Source of the DNA: Syntrophaceae bacterium UBA6078
Lineage (GTDB): Bacteria; Desulfobacterota; Syntrophia; Syntrophales; UBA2210
Direction of reading: 5' to 3'
Assembly (NCBI GenBank): GCA_002428735.1
Contig: DIXO01000020.1
Location: 21,719-85,718, forward strand
Length of the DNA stretch: 64,000 bases
The notes beneath the pieces were generated by a model, which was not told the origin of the DNA, made no database searches, and worked only from the letters and a program-made list of their open reading frames with translations. The position numbers and the translations under genes were made by a program. Shown here piece by piece: positions 8,940 to 18,341 of the stretch (within the stretch, counting starts at the first letter, position 1; every line of letters begins with the position of its first letter).

Positions 8940-10205
8940 ATGGGTCTCGTTAAGATTAACCAGATAAGTCCGGGGATGGAACTGGCCGAGGATTTGAGAG
9001 ATTCCAGGGGCCGGTTTCTCCTGCCCTCGGGAGTGGGGCTGACGGCACGGGATATCAGGGTTCTCAAGATGTGGGGGGTGGTTGAGGCCGACATCCAGGG
9101 TATCGGCACGGATGGGGTGGAAGATGCCGCCACGCGCGAGATCGCTCCTGCGGTGATGGAAATGGCCGAACGGACGGTTTCCATGCGCTTCCGTCACTCA
9201 GGCACTGATCATCCGGCCCTTCAGGAGCTCTTGCGCCTCTGTATCCTCCGAAAGGCGGAGGAGATGCAGAGGCGGAAAGACGAAGGCGTCGAGAGTAGCG
9301 ACAAACTCGAGGGGGAGAGGGATTCGGACGAAATCCCGAGAATGAACATCGACACAATCGATTTTCAGAGATTGATCCAGAGCCATATCCTGGAACTTCC
9401 CACCCTGCCGATGATATCCCTGAAGATGAATGAAACCATCGCCAGGCCCAACAGCTCGGCAAACGATATTGCCCGGGTGATCAGCAGGGATACCACCCTC
9501 TCGGCGCGGCTTCTCAAAATCGTCAACAGCGCCTTCTACCGGTTTCCATCACGGATTGACAGCGTGTCCCGGGCGGTCGCCATCATCGGAACGAAACAAT
9601 TGACTAGTCTGGCCTCCGGTGTGGCCATCATCAACATGTTCAAGAATATCCCGTCCAGCATTATCGATATGAAATCATTCTGGAAGCACAGTGTCCGCTG
9701 CGGCGTTCACGCAAGGATTATCGCGAGTTATCACGGGGTACAGAATACGGAGCGCCTCTTTCTTTCAGGTCTCCTGCACGACATCGGCCGTCTCATCCTG
9801 TACAATTACGCGCCGGATCAGGCCGTGTACGCCCTGACGAAAGCGAGACGGACCCAGAACCTGCTCCGCGGCATAGAATGTGAGGATCTGGAATTTGATC
9901 ATGCCGAGACAGGCGGACAGCTTTTGAAACGCTGGAAATTGCCTGTTCTGGTTGAGGATGCCGTCCGCTATCATCATAACCCCTGGGAATCCCAGAATTC
10001 TCTTGAGCCTTCCATCGTGCATCTTGCCGATATCATGGCGAATGCCGTGGGAGTCGGTTCGAGCGGCGAGCGGTTTGTCCCGCCGCTGGACGCGGGCGCC
10101 TGGGAAGTGATCGGCCTGTCGGCAAATGTTCTGGAAGTGATCATGAAACAGGCTGACCGCCACACCGAAGAAATATTTACATTTTTCTATTCAGATGAAG
10201 ACTAA
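8940..10205 (+). CDS. HDOD-domain signalling protein
   Basis: 421 residues. The N-terminal 50 residues (VKINQISPGMELAEDL...GRFLLPSG) resemble the DUF3391-type segment found before many HD-GYP domains. A charged linker follows, then an HDOD domain from about residue 142 (HILELPTLPMI, ISRDTTLSARLLKIVNSAFY). An HDIGR motif is present at about 280-283, unlike many HDOD proteins that have lost it. HDOD proteins usually act as regulatory output or adaptor domains rather than proven phosphodiesterases. It overlaps the next kinase gene by 11 bases, so the two are co-expressed and probably form one pathway. Confidence 0.85.
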   Translation: MGLVKINQISPGMELAEDLRDSRGRFLLPSGVGLTARDIRVLKMWGVVEADIQGIGTDGVEDAATREIAPAVMEMAERTVSMRFRHSGTDHPALQELLRLCILRKAEEMQRRKDEGVESSDKLEGERDSDEIPRMNIDTIDFQRLIQSHILELPTLPMISLKMNETIARPNSSANDIARVISRDTTLSARLLKIVNSAFYRFPSRIDSVSRAVAIIGTKQLTSLASGVAIINMFKNIPSSIIDMKSFWKHSVRCGVHARIIASYHGVQNTERLFLSGLLHDIGRLILYNYAPDQAVYALTKARRTQNLLRGIECEDLEFDHAETGGQLLKRWKLPVLVEDAVRYHHNPWESQNSLEPSIVHLADIMANAVGVGSSGERFVPPLDAGAWEVIGLSANVLEVIMKQADRHTEEIFTFFYSDED

Positions 10206-12333
10206 AACCAAAACCAAGGCACAGCAGGAGACCTCGTCTCCCGACGAGAGAATCAGCTATCTGGAAGAGCGGATCCAGTATCTGGAGGAGGTCACGCGCT
10301 TTACGCTCGACTCCCTCGAAATGGCGGCCTCTCTCGGAGATTTTCAGCCGAGCGTCAACAAGCTGCAGAATCCCTCCCTTATCCTGGATGAAACGGCATC
10401 GAGAATACGCACCCTCATACCCGTCAAGGCCATGGCCTTCTATCTCGTTGATGAAGACACCAAGGAATTCGTCATATCCAAGATAGATCCCGTGGATTAT
10501 CAGTCATATATCGAGAAAGAGGTGGGCTTCTTTATCGATGACGGGATATTCGCCTGGGCCCTGCGGGAGAAGCGGCCCGTCATTGTTTCGTCAAAGCAGT
10601 GCGAACGACGTTTTATCCTCCACGTGATCACTACCAGTTCCCGGATACGGGGAATGTTCGTCGGGCTCTTGGGGGGGATGGATGAAAGCATCCCCGATGT
10701 ATCCCTGGCGATGCTCTCCATTATTCTTCTGAACAGCTCGAACGCCCTGGAAAGCCGCGAACTGTACACCATGATCCGGGAAATCAACGAAAACATTCAG
10801 AAGAAGGAAAATTACAAGATGCTCTTCGAGGCGGCTCCCGACGGTGTGGAGGTCCTTGATGCGCGCGGCAATATTGTTGACTGCAACCGGACTCAGGGGA
10901 TACTGCTCGGATGCGGCCAGGATGAGCTGATCGGAAACCACACGAGGCGGTTTTTCCGGGACCAGAGCGAGGCTCAATTTGAGGCGAGACTCCGTAGTCT
11001 GAAAGAAAAGGGTTCCTTCGAGTGCGAGTTGGATCTTGTCCGTCAGGACGGGGGCATCATCCCCGTGTCGCGGAAGGGGAGCGCGATCTACGATGAAGGG
11101 GGCAAGTTTGTCGGGTATGTCGTCTACAATCGAGATCTTTCCAGACGGAAGAGGGAAGAGGAGGAAAAGAAAAAACTTGAAGCGGAGCTCCGGCGGGCCC
11201 AGAAGATGGAGGCCATCGGAACCCTCGCGGGGGGAGTGGCCCATGACTTGAACAATGTTCTCGGAGGTCTTGTCAGTTATCCCGATCTTCTGCTGACGCA
11301 GGTCCCGGAGGACAGCCCCCTGAGGGGTCCCATGCTGACCATCCAGAAATCGGGGAAGAAGGCCGCGGCCATTGTCCAGGATCTGCTCACGCTGGCCAGA
11401 AGGGGTGTCTCCGTCGCGGAGGCCGTCAACCTGAACGATATCGTCTCCGATCACTTCAAGACCCCCGAACAGGAAAAGATTCAGGCGATCCATCCCCATG
11501 TGCGCTTCGAGATCCGGCTTGAGAAAAATCTCCCGGATATGGTGGGGTCACCGGTCCACCTGTCCAAGACGGTCATGAATCTGCTGTCAAACGCCTCAGA
11601 GGCCATGTCCGACAATGGCACCGTTACCGTATCCACGGAAAGCTGCTATGTGGATCGGCCCATAGCCGGGTACGATAGGGTCAAGGTGGGGGAATACGTG
11701 ACCCTCATCGTTTCCGACGAAGGGACCGGCATGTCGGAAGAGGAAAAGAGGCGGATCTTCGAGCCCTTCTATACCAAAAAGGTTATGGGGAGGAGCGGAA
11801 CGGGTCTGGGCATGGCGGTGGTGTGGGGGACCGTGAAGGATCACAACGGGTATATCGACATTCAAAGCGCCCAGGGAAAGGGAACGACAATTACCATCTA
11901 TTTCCCCGCCGCCGGTCAAAGGGAGAAAAGGAGCGAAGCCCCGATACCCATCGAAACCTACCGGGGGAAGGGAGAGACGGTCCTTATCGTTGATGATATG
12001 CAGGAGCAGCGGGAGATCGTCTCCAGCATGCTTGGCAGCCTCGGATACGCCGTTTCGGCTGTTTCAAGCGGAGAGGAGGCGGTCAAATACCTGAAAAAAA
12101 CCTCGGTGGATATCCTTCTCCTTGACATGATCATGGACCCCGGTATTGACGGGCTGGAGACGTACAAAAGAATACTCAAGCTGCATCCTGGTCAGAAGGC
12201 CCTCATTGCCAGCGGATTTTCCGAAACGGAACGGGTCCGGGAAGCCATGAGCCTCGGCGTGGGGGGGTATATCAGGAAGCCTTTTGCGCTGGAGCAGATC
12301 GGCAGCGCCGTCAGGCATGAATTGGACCGGTAG
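10195..12333 (+). CDS. Hybrid sensor histidine kinase (GAF-PAS-HisKA-HATPase-receiver)
   Basis: 712 residues with no membrane span, so cytoplasmic. A coiled-coil start is followed by a GAF-like domain (about 55-195), PAS with PAC (about 215-320), a HisKA helix with phospho-acceptor His350 (GGVAHDLNN), a HATPase domain with N-box NLLSNASEAM and G-boxes DEGTGMS and GTGLGMAV, and a C-terminal receiver (about 595-710) with Asp644 in LLLDMIMD. The H-box AHDLNN is that of the large deltaproteobacterial family whose receiver takes phosphate within the molecule. The start overlaps the HDOD gene. The signal is unknown. Confidence 0.9.
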   Translation: MKTKTKTKAQQETSSPDERISYLEERIQYLEEVTRFTLDSLEMAASLGDFQPSVNKLQNPSLILDETASRIRTLIPVKAMAFYLVDEDTKEFVISKIDPVDYQSYIEKEVGFFIDDGIFAWALREKRPVIVSSKQCERRFILHVITTSSRIRGMFVGLLGGMDESIPDVSLAMLSIILLNSSNALESRELYTMIREINENIQKKENYKMLFEAAPDGVEVLDARGNIVDCNRTQGILLGCGQDELIGNHTRRFFRDQSEAQFEARLRSLKEKGSFECELDLVRQDGGIIPVSRKGSAIYDEGGKFVGYVVYNRDLSRRKREEEEKKKLEAELRRAQKMEAIGTLAGGVAHDLNNVLGGLVSYPDLLLTQVPEDSPLRGPMLTIQKSGKKAAAIVQDLLTLARRGVSVAEAVNLNDIVSDHFKTPEQEKIQAIHPHVRFEIRLEKNLPDMVGSPVHLSKTVMNLLSNASEAMSDNGTVTVSTESCYVDRPIAGYDRVKVGEYVTLIVSDEGTGMSEEEKRRIFEPFYTKKVMGRSGTGLGMAVVWGTVKDHNGYIDIQSAQGKGTTITIYFPAAGQREKRSEAPIPIETYRGKGETVLIVDDMQEQREIVSSMLGSLGYAVSAVSSGEEAVKYLKKTSVDILLLDMIMDPGIDGLETYKRILKLHPGQKALIASGFSETERVREAMSLGVGGYIRKPFALEQIGSAVRHELDR

Positions 12334-12373
12334 ACGCCATTCATGCAATGCCCGCCGATCAGCCGTTCCCCGA

Positions 12374-12392
12374 GACGCGCATGCCGCGCGTC
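12374..12392. terminator. Perfect hairpin between convergent genes
   Basis: GACGCGC (12374-12380), a 5-base loop and GCGCGTC (12386-12392) form a perfect 7-pair stem in the 94-base gap between convergent kinase genes. A second, bulged stem (CTCCGGG with CCCGGCGGAG, 12394-12417) follows. Neither has a T-run, so this may be a two-way transcription barrier rather than a classic terminator. Confidence 0.4.
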
Positions 12393-12427
12393 CCTCCGGG
12401 AAGAGCGCCCGGCGGAGACACCGAATC

Positions 12428-15049
12428 CTATTGCTGTAGAATCTCTCGTATCTTCTTCGACAGCTGTTCTATGCTGAACGGCTTCTGAATAAACCCGTCA
12501 CATCCCTGTTCCAGTATTTCCCGCGCCTGGCCGTTGATGCTGTATCCGCTCGAGAGCAGAACCTTTATACCGGGGTTGATCTTCTTGAGGATATCGTATG
12601 TCTCTCCCCCTCCCATATCGGGCATGATCATATCCAGGATCACCAGATCGATCGCGGTCTGGTGATCCTGATAGATTTCGAGGGCCTCTTTCCCGCTTCG
12701 CGCGAGGAATACCGTGTAACCCAGGAACTTCAGTATGTCTCCCCCCACATCGATGATCAGCTCTTCGTCATCCACCAGGAGGATTGTCTCATGCCCCATC
12801 ACCGCCTCTTCTTCCATGATCGCCGGCTCCTGATCTTCGACCACCGCATCCAGAACGGGGAGAAAAATATTAAAGGTGGTTCCGATCCCCTCTTCGCTGT
12901 ATACGGTTATCATGCCGTTGTGGTTCTTGATAATCCCGTAGGCCGAGGCGAGCCCCAGCCCGGTGCCCCTTCCCATCTCCTTGGTGGTGAAAAACGGATC
13001 GAATACCCGTTTCACCGTTTCCGCGTCCATTCCCTTGCCCGTGTCTGTAATGGATATCCTCACGTATTTCCCGGGCTCGAGGTCATAGGGGGCCACAGAG
13101 TCACTGTCGAGGACAACATTCTCCGTCTCGAAATAGATCTCGCCGCCATCGGGCATGGCCTGCCAGGCATTGACAAAGATGTTGAGGAGCGTCTGTTCGA
13201 TCTGGCCCTGGTCCGCGGCCACCATCCAGATGTCTTCCTGGAATTTTCGGTACAGCTTGATCTCTTTTCTGGTGCGGCCGAACATGTCGGCGCTCTTCTG
13301 GCCAAGCTTGTTCAGATCGGTCGGTTTCACCTCATACTTCCCCCCCCTGGCGAAACCAAGGAGCTGTTTTGTGATCTCCCCCCCGTCCCGGACATACTGT
13401 TCGATATTTCTCAGTTTCTCATAGTGGGGATGGTCGGGCTCCATATCCAGCAGGACAAGAGACGCGTTCCCCTGAATCCCCATGAGAAGGTTGTTGAAAT
13501 CATGGGCCAGGCCGCCGGCCAGGGTGCCGATGGCCTCCATCTTCTGGGCGTGCTGGAGCTGGGTTTCGAGATTTTTCCGATGCGATTCGGCCCGTTTGCG
13601 GCTCGTGGCGTCTACGGTTGTTATGATAGCCCCCTCGGAGAAGGGCGCTATCTTGATGTCAAGAAATCGATCTTCATATTCCTGTTCGAGAAACTCCTTC
13701 GATATCCCCGACCTGATGCATTCCTTCAATTCTCCGTACATGTCGATTTTGTGTCTGGAGGCGTAATCCCGGTACATGATATCCGTGGTGATAACGGGGA
13801 GTCGGCTTCCCGACAGCTTCTTCGCAAGATTGTAACCCGTCACCCGCGCCTCGCGATCCACGATGATGGTTTCCACCGGATTGTTATCGAAGAGGGCGCG
13901 GTACCGCTCTTCGCTTTCCCGCAGGGCCGTCCCGGCACGTTTGCTCTCGGTGATATCCATGAGGGAACAGACGCTCCGTTTCGTCCCGGGAATAACGCCG
14001 ACCGTTAAAAGGATCTCCCTGACATCCCCCCCCTTATTGATGATGGAAGCATCATATTCCCGCGGAGCGCCCCGTTTTCCCAGCATCCTCTTTTCGTGAT
14101 ACCCCTTCATTCGGTCCATATCCTGGGGGTTCACGAAATCCATCCAGCTCATCCGGCCTTCCACTTCCTTCTTCGAATACCCGCTTAACTCCTCGAAGGC
14201 GGTGTTCACCATGGAGATGATGTCGTTCTCTTCAACAATCAGGGTGGCTGTGTTGGTTCCCTCGAAGACGCTCCGGTAGCGGGCTTCGCTTTCGCGCAGC
14301 GCCGCTTCCACCCGCTTCTGGGCGGTGACATTCTTTGAGACCGTGGTGACGGCCCGGGTCTTTCCGTTGTGATCCGTGACGGGACTCAGGGTCTTGAGGA
14401 AGAATTCGCCGTCTCCGGCGGTGCTTTCGTACTGAATCGGCACCCCTGTCTCGAATACGGTCGCCACCTTCAGGGCGAATGTCTCTGTTTGTTCCTTCGG
14501 GTGAAACTCGCCGTATGTTCTTCCGATAATCTTTTCCAGGGCCGCGCCGCGCCGCGCCCGGTAGCCCTCGTTCATAAAGAGATACCGGCATTCCCTGTCC
14601 ACGAGGTACATGGAGTCGGAGGTTGACGCCAGGGAACGGTATTGTTCCTCCGATTCGCGGAGCGCAAGTTCGGCGCTCCGCTTGTCGCAGGCCCGGCGGA
14701 TGGTCAGCAGCATGGACTCCATCTCGTTCGATTTCTGCACATAGCTGTAGGCGCCCAGGTCCATCGCCTCGATGACCGTTTCCTGCGACGCGTGGCCGGT
14801 GAGTATGATGCATTCCGTATGAGGTGAGACATCCTTGATCTCTTTCATGACATCGAGACCGAAGACGTCTTCGAGCCGGAGGTCGATCAAGGCCACGGAG
14901 ATATCGGCCGTTTCTCCCCGCACAGCGGCAATGGCTTCGGCTGCGGTAGCCGCCATGATGGGTTCATAGCTGTTTTCCGTGAGCATGTCGGAGAGGATCT
15001 GCCTGAATGTGTGATCATCATCCAAGATGAGAATTCTGTTTTTTTTCAT
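12428..15049 (-). CDS. Receiver-PAS3-histidine kinase-receiver hybrid protein
   Basis: 873 residues, soluble. It starts with a receiver (Asp56 in VALIDLRLED, conserved Thr and Lys following), then three PAS units (about 138-250, 262-375 and 385-490). Next are a HisKA helix with His516 (GGLAHDFNN), a HATPase domain (N-box NIFVNAWQAM, DTGKGMD, GRGTGLGLASAYG) and a C-terminal receiver with Asp806 (VILDMIMPD). The N-terminal receiver means another kinase can feed into it. The last receiver may be phosphorylated by His516. It converges on the hybrid kinase at 10195 but the two share no promoter. Confidence 0.9.
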   Translation of the reverse strand: MKKNRILILDDDHTFRQILSDMLTENSYEPIMAATAAEAIAAVRGETADISVALIDLRLEDVFGLDVMKEIKDVSPHTECIILTGHASQETVIEAMDLGAYSYVQKSNEMESMLLTIRRACDKRSAELALRESEEQYRSLASTSDSMYLVDRECRYLFMNEGYRARRGAALEKIIGRTYGEFHPKEQTETFALKVATVFETGVPIQYESTAGDGEFFLKTLSPVTDHNGKTRAVTTVSKNVTAQKRVEAALRESEARYRSVFEGTNTATLIVEENDIISMVNTAFEELSGYSKKEVEGRMSWMDFVNPQDMDRMKGYHEKRMLGKRGAPREYDASIINKGGDVREILLTVGVIPGTKRSVCSLMDITESKRAGTALRESEERYRALFDNNPVETIIVDREARVTGYNLAKKLSGSRLPVITTDIMYRDYASRHKIDMYGELKECIRSGISKEFLEQEYEDRFLDIKIAPFSEGAIITTVDATSRKRAESHRKNLETQLQHAQKMEAIGTLAGGLAHDFNNLLMGIQGNASLVLLDMEPDHPHYEKLRNIEQYVRDGGEITKQLLGFARGGKYEVKPTDLNKLGQKSADMFGRTRKEIKLYRKFQEDIWMVAADQGQIEQTLLNIFVNAWQAMPDGGEIYFETENVVLDSDSVAPYDLEPGKYVRISITDTGKGMDAETVKRVFDPFFTTKEMGRGTGLGLASAYGIIKNHNGMITVYSEEGIGTTFNIFLPVLDAVVEDQEPAIMEEEAVMGHETILLVDDEELIIDVGGDILKFLGYTVFLARSGKEALEIYQDHQTAIDLVILDMIMPDMGGGETYDILKKINPGIKVLLSSGYSINGQAREILEQGCDGFIQKPFSIEQLSKKIREILQQ

Positions 15050-15316
15050 CGCACATCCTGTTTTTTGTTCGGGGTGACCGGAATCCTGTTCGAAATCGCG
15101 GCAATCGCCCGTCCCGGGCGGCTCTTCCGGCCCGGGATCGCCTCGGACTGTTGCCTGACCATTTCCGCCATCCTCACCCTTATGTAAACATATATGAGAG
15201 AAGGGGAGCAGTCAACAGGGATGGGGACCCTTTTCAGGAGATTTTCAGCGGTCTCTCCGCGGTCGGGTACTGTATCGGCTGGCTTCACGCGAGGAGGGTG
15301 AAAACGGAGCCTCCCG

Positions 15317-16054
15317 TTACACCGCCGCTTCATCGCGGTATCGCGTGATCCGGGTGATGTAAGTCTTGGTTTCCTCGGGCAGCCGGCCGGGGTTTCTCTC
15401 CACGTTTCCCATTCCCCAGTTATAGGCGGCCAGCGCCGTATTCGTGTCGCCGTTGTATCGGTGGAGAAGCGTCTTCAGGTACTCGGTCCCGGCCATCACA
15501 TTCTGGACGGGGTCATAGGGATCATCGACGCCGAGATCCCGCGCCGTTTCAGGCATGAGCTGCATCAGTCCCATCGCCCCCTTGGAAGAGGTGGCCCGGG
15601 GATCGAAGCCGCTCTCGGCCCGGATAACCGCCCGTATAAGCCCTGCGTCCACGCCGTGTTTCTGTGAGGAATAATCGATAAGGCGATTGAACCGGTCCGC
15701 ATATGCCGTCCCATGCCCTGCTTCGTCTTCCGTGCGTCGATTTATTGACGGCGACACGTCACACACATGTCGCAGAGCAGCCCCCCATAATCCTGCGCCA
15801 GGCCATCCCCCGGAACGCCCCCGGAGAGAGTGGATACGGTGGTCGCGAACCTGCTCCTCGATCATCCGGACCATGGCTTCAAGAACGTCCTTCGCAAGGG
15901 TGGCCTCATTCTCTTGACGCCCGGTACGCTCCATATCGTTCAGTATCCCGGCGAAACTCAGGGCGCGTCCCGGCTCACTGCCCGTATACCGTCCGCCGAC
16001 GGCAGTGAGATCGTGGCGCAGCAGTCGAACGCCGTCCCCGGAGGGAATTTTCAT
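15317..16054 (-). CDS. Lytic transglycosylase (SLT domain), flagellum-associated type
   Basis: 245 residues. The C-terminal 125 are an SLT lysozyme-like domain: catalytic Glu147 in IRAESGFDP, then the SKGAMGLMQLMP motif, a GTEYL motif and LAAYNWGMG. These cut peptidoglycan to 1,6-anhydromuropeptides. The N-terminal 110 residues have no signal peptide or membrane span; residues about 50-78 (LAKDVLEAMVRMIEEQ) look helical, like the rod-binding part of FlgJ. Without a Sec signal it could leave through the flagellar export apparatus, as FlgJ does. That is inference. Shine-Dalgarno GGGAGG precedes the start. Confidence 0.8.
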   Translation of the reverse strand: MKIPSGDGVRLLRHDLTAVGGRYTGSEPGRALSFAGILNDMERTGRQENEATLAKDVLEAMVRMIEEQVRDHRIHSLRGRSGGWPGAGLWGAALRHVCDVSPSINRRTEDEAGHGTAYADRFNRLIDYSSQKHGVDAGLIRAVIRAESGFDPRATSSKGAMGLMQLMPETARDLGVDDPYDPVQNVMAGTEYLKTLLHRYNGDTNTALAAYNWGMGNVERNPGRLPEETKTYITRITRYRDEAAV

Positions 16055-16098
16055 AACCGCCTCCCGTGAGAATGATACTCATACTCTTTCTTGACCCT

Positions 16099-16114
16099 AT
16101 CAAATAGTGTGCCA
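16099..16114 (-). promoter_or_regulatory. Weak sigma54-like promoter for the lytic transglycosylase gene
   Basis: On the minus strand TGGCAC (16114-16109), a 5-base spacer and TTGAT (16103-16099) have sigma54 spacing, but the -12 element has GA where GC is nearly invariant. A start near 16088 would give a leader of about 34 bases. Treat as tentative. Confidence 0.3.
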
Positions 16115-16157
16115 CCGCGGCGATACTTTTTTGAGCGGGGTGACCGTCAGCGGATCA

Positions 16158-16173
16158 TGGCACATTCTGTGCT
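16158..16173 (+). promoter_or_regulatory. Candidate sigma54 promoter in the gap before the small unknown gene
   Basis: TGGCAC at 16158-16163, five bases, then GTGCT; GG and GC are 12 bases apart as sigma54 requires, with one mismatch in the -12 box. It lies about 310 bases before the gene at 16482. The 427-base gap 16055-16481 holds nothing else that I can support. A TAAAGTTT near 16412 has no matching sigma28 -10 box. Confidence 0.35.
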
Positions 16174-16481
16174 TTTCATACCACGAAACCGTACGGCGGC
16201 GGAGAGCCGGGAAGCCGGTCTCACGCCCGGCGGCTCATCCGGTACAGACGGGCGGGTGAAAGAAGGTACGATATAATGCAATATTATCAATGGAATAAGA
16301 GATCCCTCCGGCGGGTATAGCCGCTGGATGACTCGAAAAGCAGCCGGGAAAGAGGCGGAAGAAGGATGCGTGATAACCCTCGGAAAGATGCAATCTTTGC
16401 CGACAGGCCTGTAAAGTTTTCCCGCCGTCACTGGTGGAACAGGGGTAAAACCACAATCACAAAGAGAAAGGATGGAGTGAC

Positions 16482-16934
16482 ATGAAGATATTGCCGCACA
16501 TTATTTCAGCGGGAACCGAACAGCAGAAGACCGGCGCGGGCCGGGGACCCGCGGGGAGTGAATTCCGCGACATCCTCGAACAGGCTGTTTCGACATCATC
16601 CAAGTCGGAGGAAGGCGTCATGAGACTGCCCCCGGTACAGAGCATACCGACCATATCCTTTGATCCCATTCAGACTATGGATCCGAAAGAGGACGTGAAG
16701 CGGGTGGAGGAATTTCTCGATCTCCTTGAAGTGTATAACAACAGGTTGGGCGATGGAGGATCGAACCTGAAGGATTTTTCTTCTCTCGTGTCCACCATGG
16801 AGAAGGAAACGGCCAGGATTACGCCTCTTCTGGATTCGCTCCCGGACGGTGGCAGATTGAAGGATATCCTGAACAGGGCTGTTGTCACCGCGACGGTTGA
16901 GACGATCAAATTCAACAGGGGTGACTATATCTAG
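16482..16934 (+). CDS. Small hypothetical protein near flagellar genes
   Basis: 150 residues, not recognised. A polar, glycine-rich first third is followed by a helical, acidic part (EDVKRVEEFLDLLEVYNN and later LSSL-type helices), ending KFNRGDYI. There is no signal peptide, membrane span or cysteine. A good Shine-Dalgarno (GGATGGAG) precedes the ATG and codon use matches the neighbours, so it is probably real. It is divergent from the flagellar-type lytic transglycosylase and upstream of glycosyltransferases. A role in flagellar assembly, as an export substrate or chaperone, is possible but unproven. Confidence 0.6.
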   Translation: MKILPHIISAGTEQQKTGAGRGPAGSEFRDILEQAVSTSSKSEEGVMRLPPVQSIPTISFDPIQTMDPKEDVKRVEEFLDLLEVYNNRLGDGGSNLKDFSSLVSTMEKETARITPLLDSLPDGGRLKDILNRAVVTATVETIKFNRGDYI

Positions 16935-17036
16935 CCGGCTGTTTCCGGGCGGCAGGGCTCAACGTGAAAGGCAATCGTCCCCTTTCAAGCCGGCCGTTCA
17001 CTGGAAAAGGGGAGCAACGAACGTGGCTATGGTGTT

Positions 17037-18278
17037 ATGAACCTGACAATTCCCGGCATATCTTTTCTTACGGCATCCATCCCGTTGAACTTCAACACGG
17101 ACGGATACACGACACGCTTTGAACCGTCAAACTCACGCCGGGTCGATGCCGATCATATCCTGGTCCTTCCCCATATCCAGGCACAGCAGAACCGCATGGC
17201 GGAAGTTTCCGCCATCTCCCTTTTCGATACGATCCCCATACCCGACGGCATGCCCCTCCCGGAGATCTATGACGGGACGCAGGACCTGCGCGGCGCACAG
17301 GTCCTGATCCTGATGCTGAACGGCTGGGGGGATATGATCCTCATCCAGCCCGCCATACGCGCTCTTTACCGGATAGCGGCGTCCGCGGGGGCCCCGCCCA
17401 GGATCACGCTGGGGTGCAACTGGATCAGGAATTTTCCCTATCCCGGCGCGGCCTCTGTGGAACGGGTCATCCCCAATATTCTGACACTGGCGCAACTCTG
17501 TTCCTTTGATGTCATGGTCAATCTGCTGCCGATCAATCACCAGAGGACTGCCACGCGCTCCATGTGCGATCTGTGCCTCGAAATCCTCCGTCTGGATCCG
17601 GAAGATGAGCACATCGATCCCCCCTCCATGCAACCCGATTCCCTGCGCGTATCGAAGATCCGTCCGGTCTTTGAGCGAATCCGTCGGACAACGGGGAAAA
17701 AACTTCTTTATGTCAACTGGCGGTCCCGGTTTCCTCATAAGAATGCTTCGGCAGCCCTGTTCGCCCGGGTCGCGGACCGATTGGGGGACACCCATCAGGC
17801 CCTTGTGCTGAAGGATGAGGCCGCAGCCGAAATCATGGCGGGAGAGATCGACGCCCTGGGCGCGCCGATCATGAACCTCTCCCATCTGATCCATGATTAC
17901 CACGACACGGTGGCGGCTCTGTCCCTGGTGGACGCTTTCATTTCGGTCGATACGGGGATCGTGCATGCCGCCGGAGCCATGGGGGTTCCCGGAGTGGCCC
18001 TCTTCGGGCCGTTCCCGCCGGAAACTCACGTCGCCGTCTATCCTTCCATTGTCCCGGTGAGGGCGAATTTCCGGGGAAAGAAGTGCCATGGCCCGTGTCT
18101 GGAGACGCACCGCGGGTGCGCCGAGGCAGGATATGCCCCCCACAGGGTAAGCCCCTGTTTCGAGGCGATTGATGCCGCTGATGTGATAGCTGCTTTCCGC
18201 ACGGCCACGGGCCGCTCGGCGGGCGAACCCGAGATTATGAGGCGAGGAAACGAGCGACGGCTCGCCATGCTGCCATAA
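17037..18278 (+). CDS. Glycosyltransferase family 9 (heptosyltransferase-like)
   Basis: 413 residues. A 90-residue N-terminal extension with no clear family is followed by a GT9 GT-B core. The N-domain has ILMLNGWGDMILIQPAIRAL and the C-domain has the sugar-nucleotide site around ISVDTGIVHAAGAMGVPGV. The C-terminal part has a cysteine cluster (KKCHGPCLETHRGC), also found in variant form in the other two GT9 proteins of the window. GT9 enzymes normally add heptose to LPS; here the surroundings suggest flagellin or other surface glycosylation. It starts a run of sugar-transfer genes ending at 22399. Confidence 0.8.
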   Translation: MNLTIPGISFLTASIPLNFNTDGYTTRFEPSNSRRVDADHILVLPHIQAQQNRMAEVSAISLFDTIPIPDGMPLPEIYDGTQDLRGAQVLILMLNGWGDMILIQPAIRALYRIAASAGAPPRITLGCNWIRNFPYPGAASVERVIPNILTLAQLCSFDVMVNLLPINHQRTATRSMCDLCLEILRLDPEDEHIDPPSMQPDSLRVSKIRPVFERIRRTTGKKLLYVNWRSRFPHKNASAALFARVADRLGDTHQALVLKDEAAAEIMAGEIDALGAPIMNLSHLIHDYHDTVAALSLVDAFISVDTGIVHAAGAMGVPGVALFGPFPPETHVAVYPSIVPVRANFRGKKCHGPCLETHRGCAEAGYAPHRVSPCFEAIDAADVIAAFRTATGRSAGEPEIMRRGNERRLAMLP

Positions 18279-18341
18279 GAAAGAATCGCAAACCGGTTGT
18301 TCCCTGCGAGGAGTGGCCGGAGCTTAAAGGATAGTGTCACG

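Noticed and set aside
12662..14008. 448-codon plus-strand frame opposite the multi-PAS kinase
   Set aside because: Shadow of the kinase gene; no domain and no ribosome site.
16412..16419. TAAAGTTT resembling a sigma28 -35 box before the small unknown gene
   Set aside because: No GCCGATAA-like -10 box 11-12 bases downstream.
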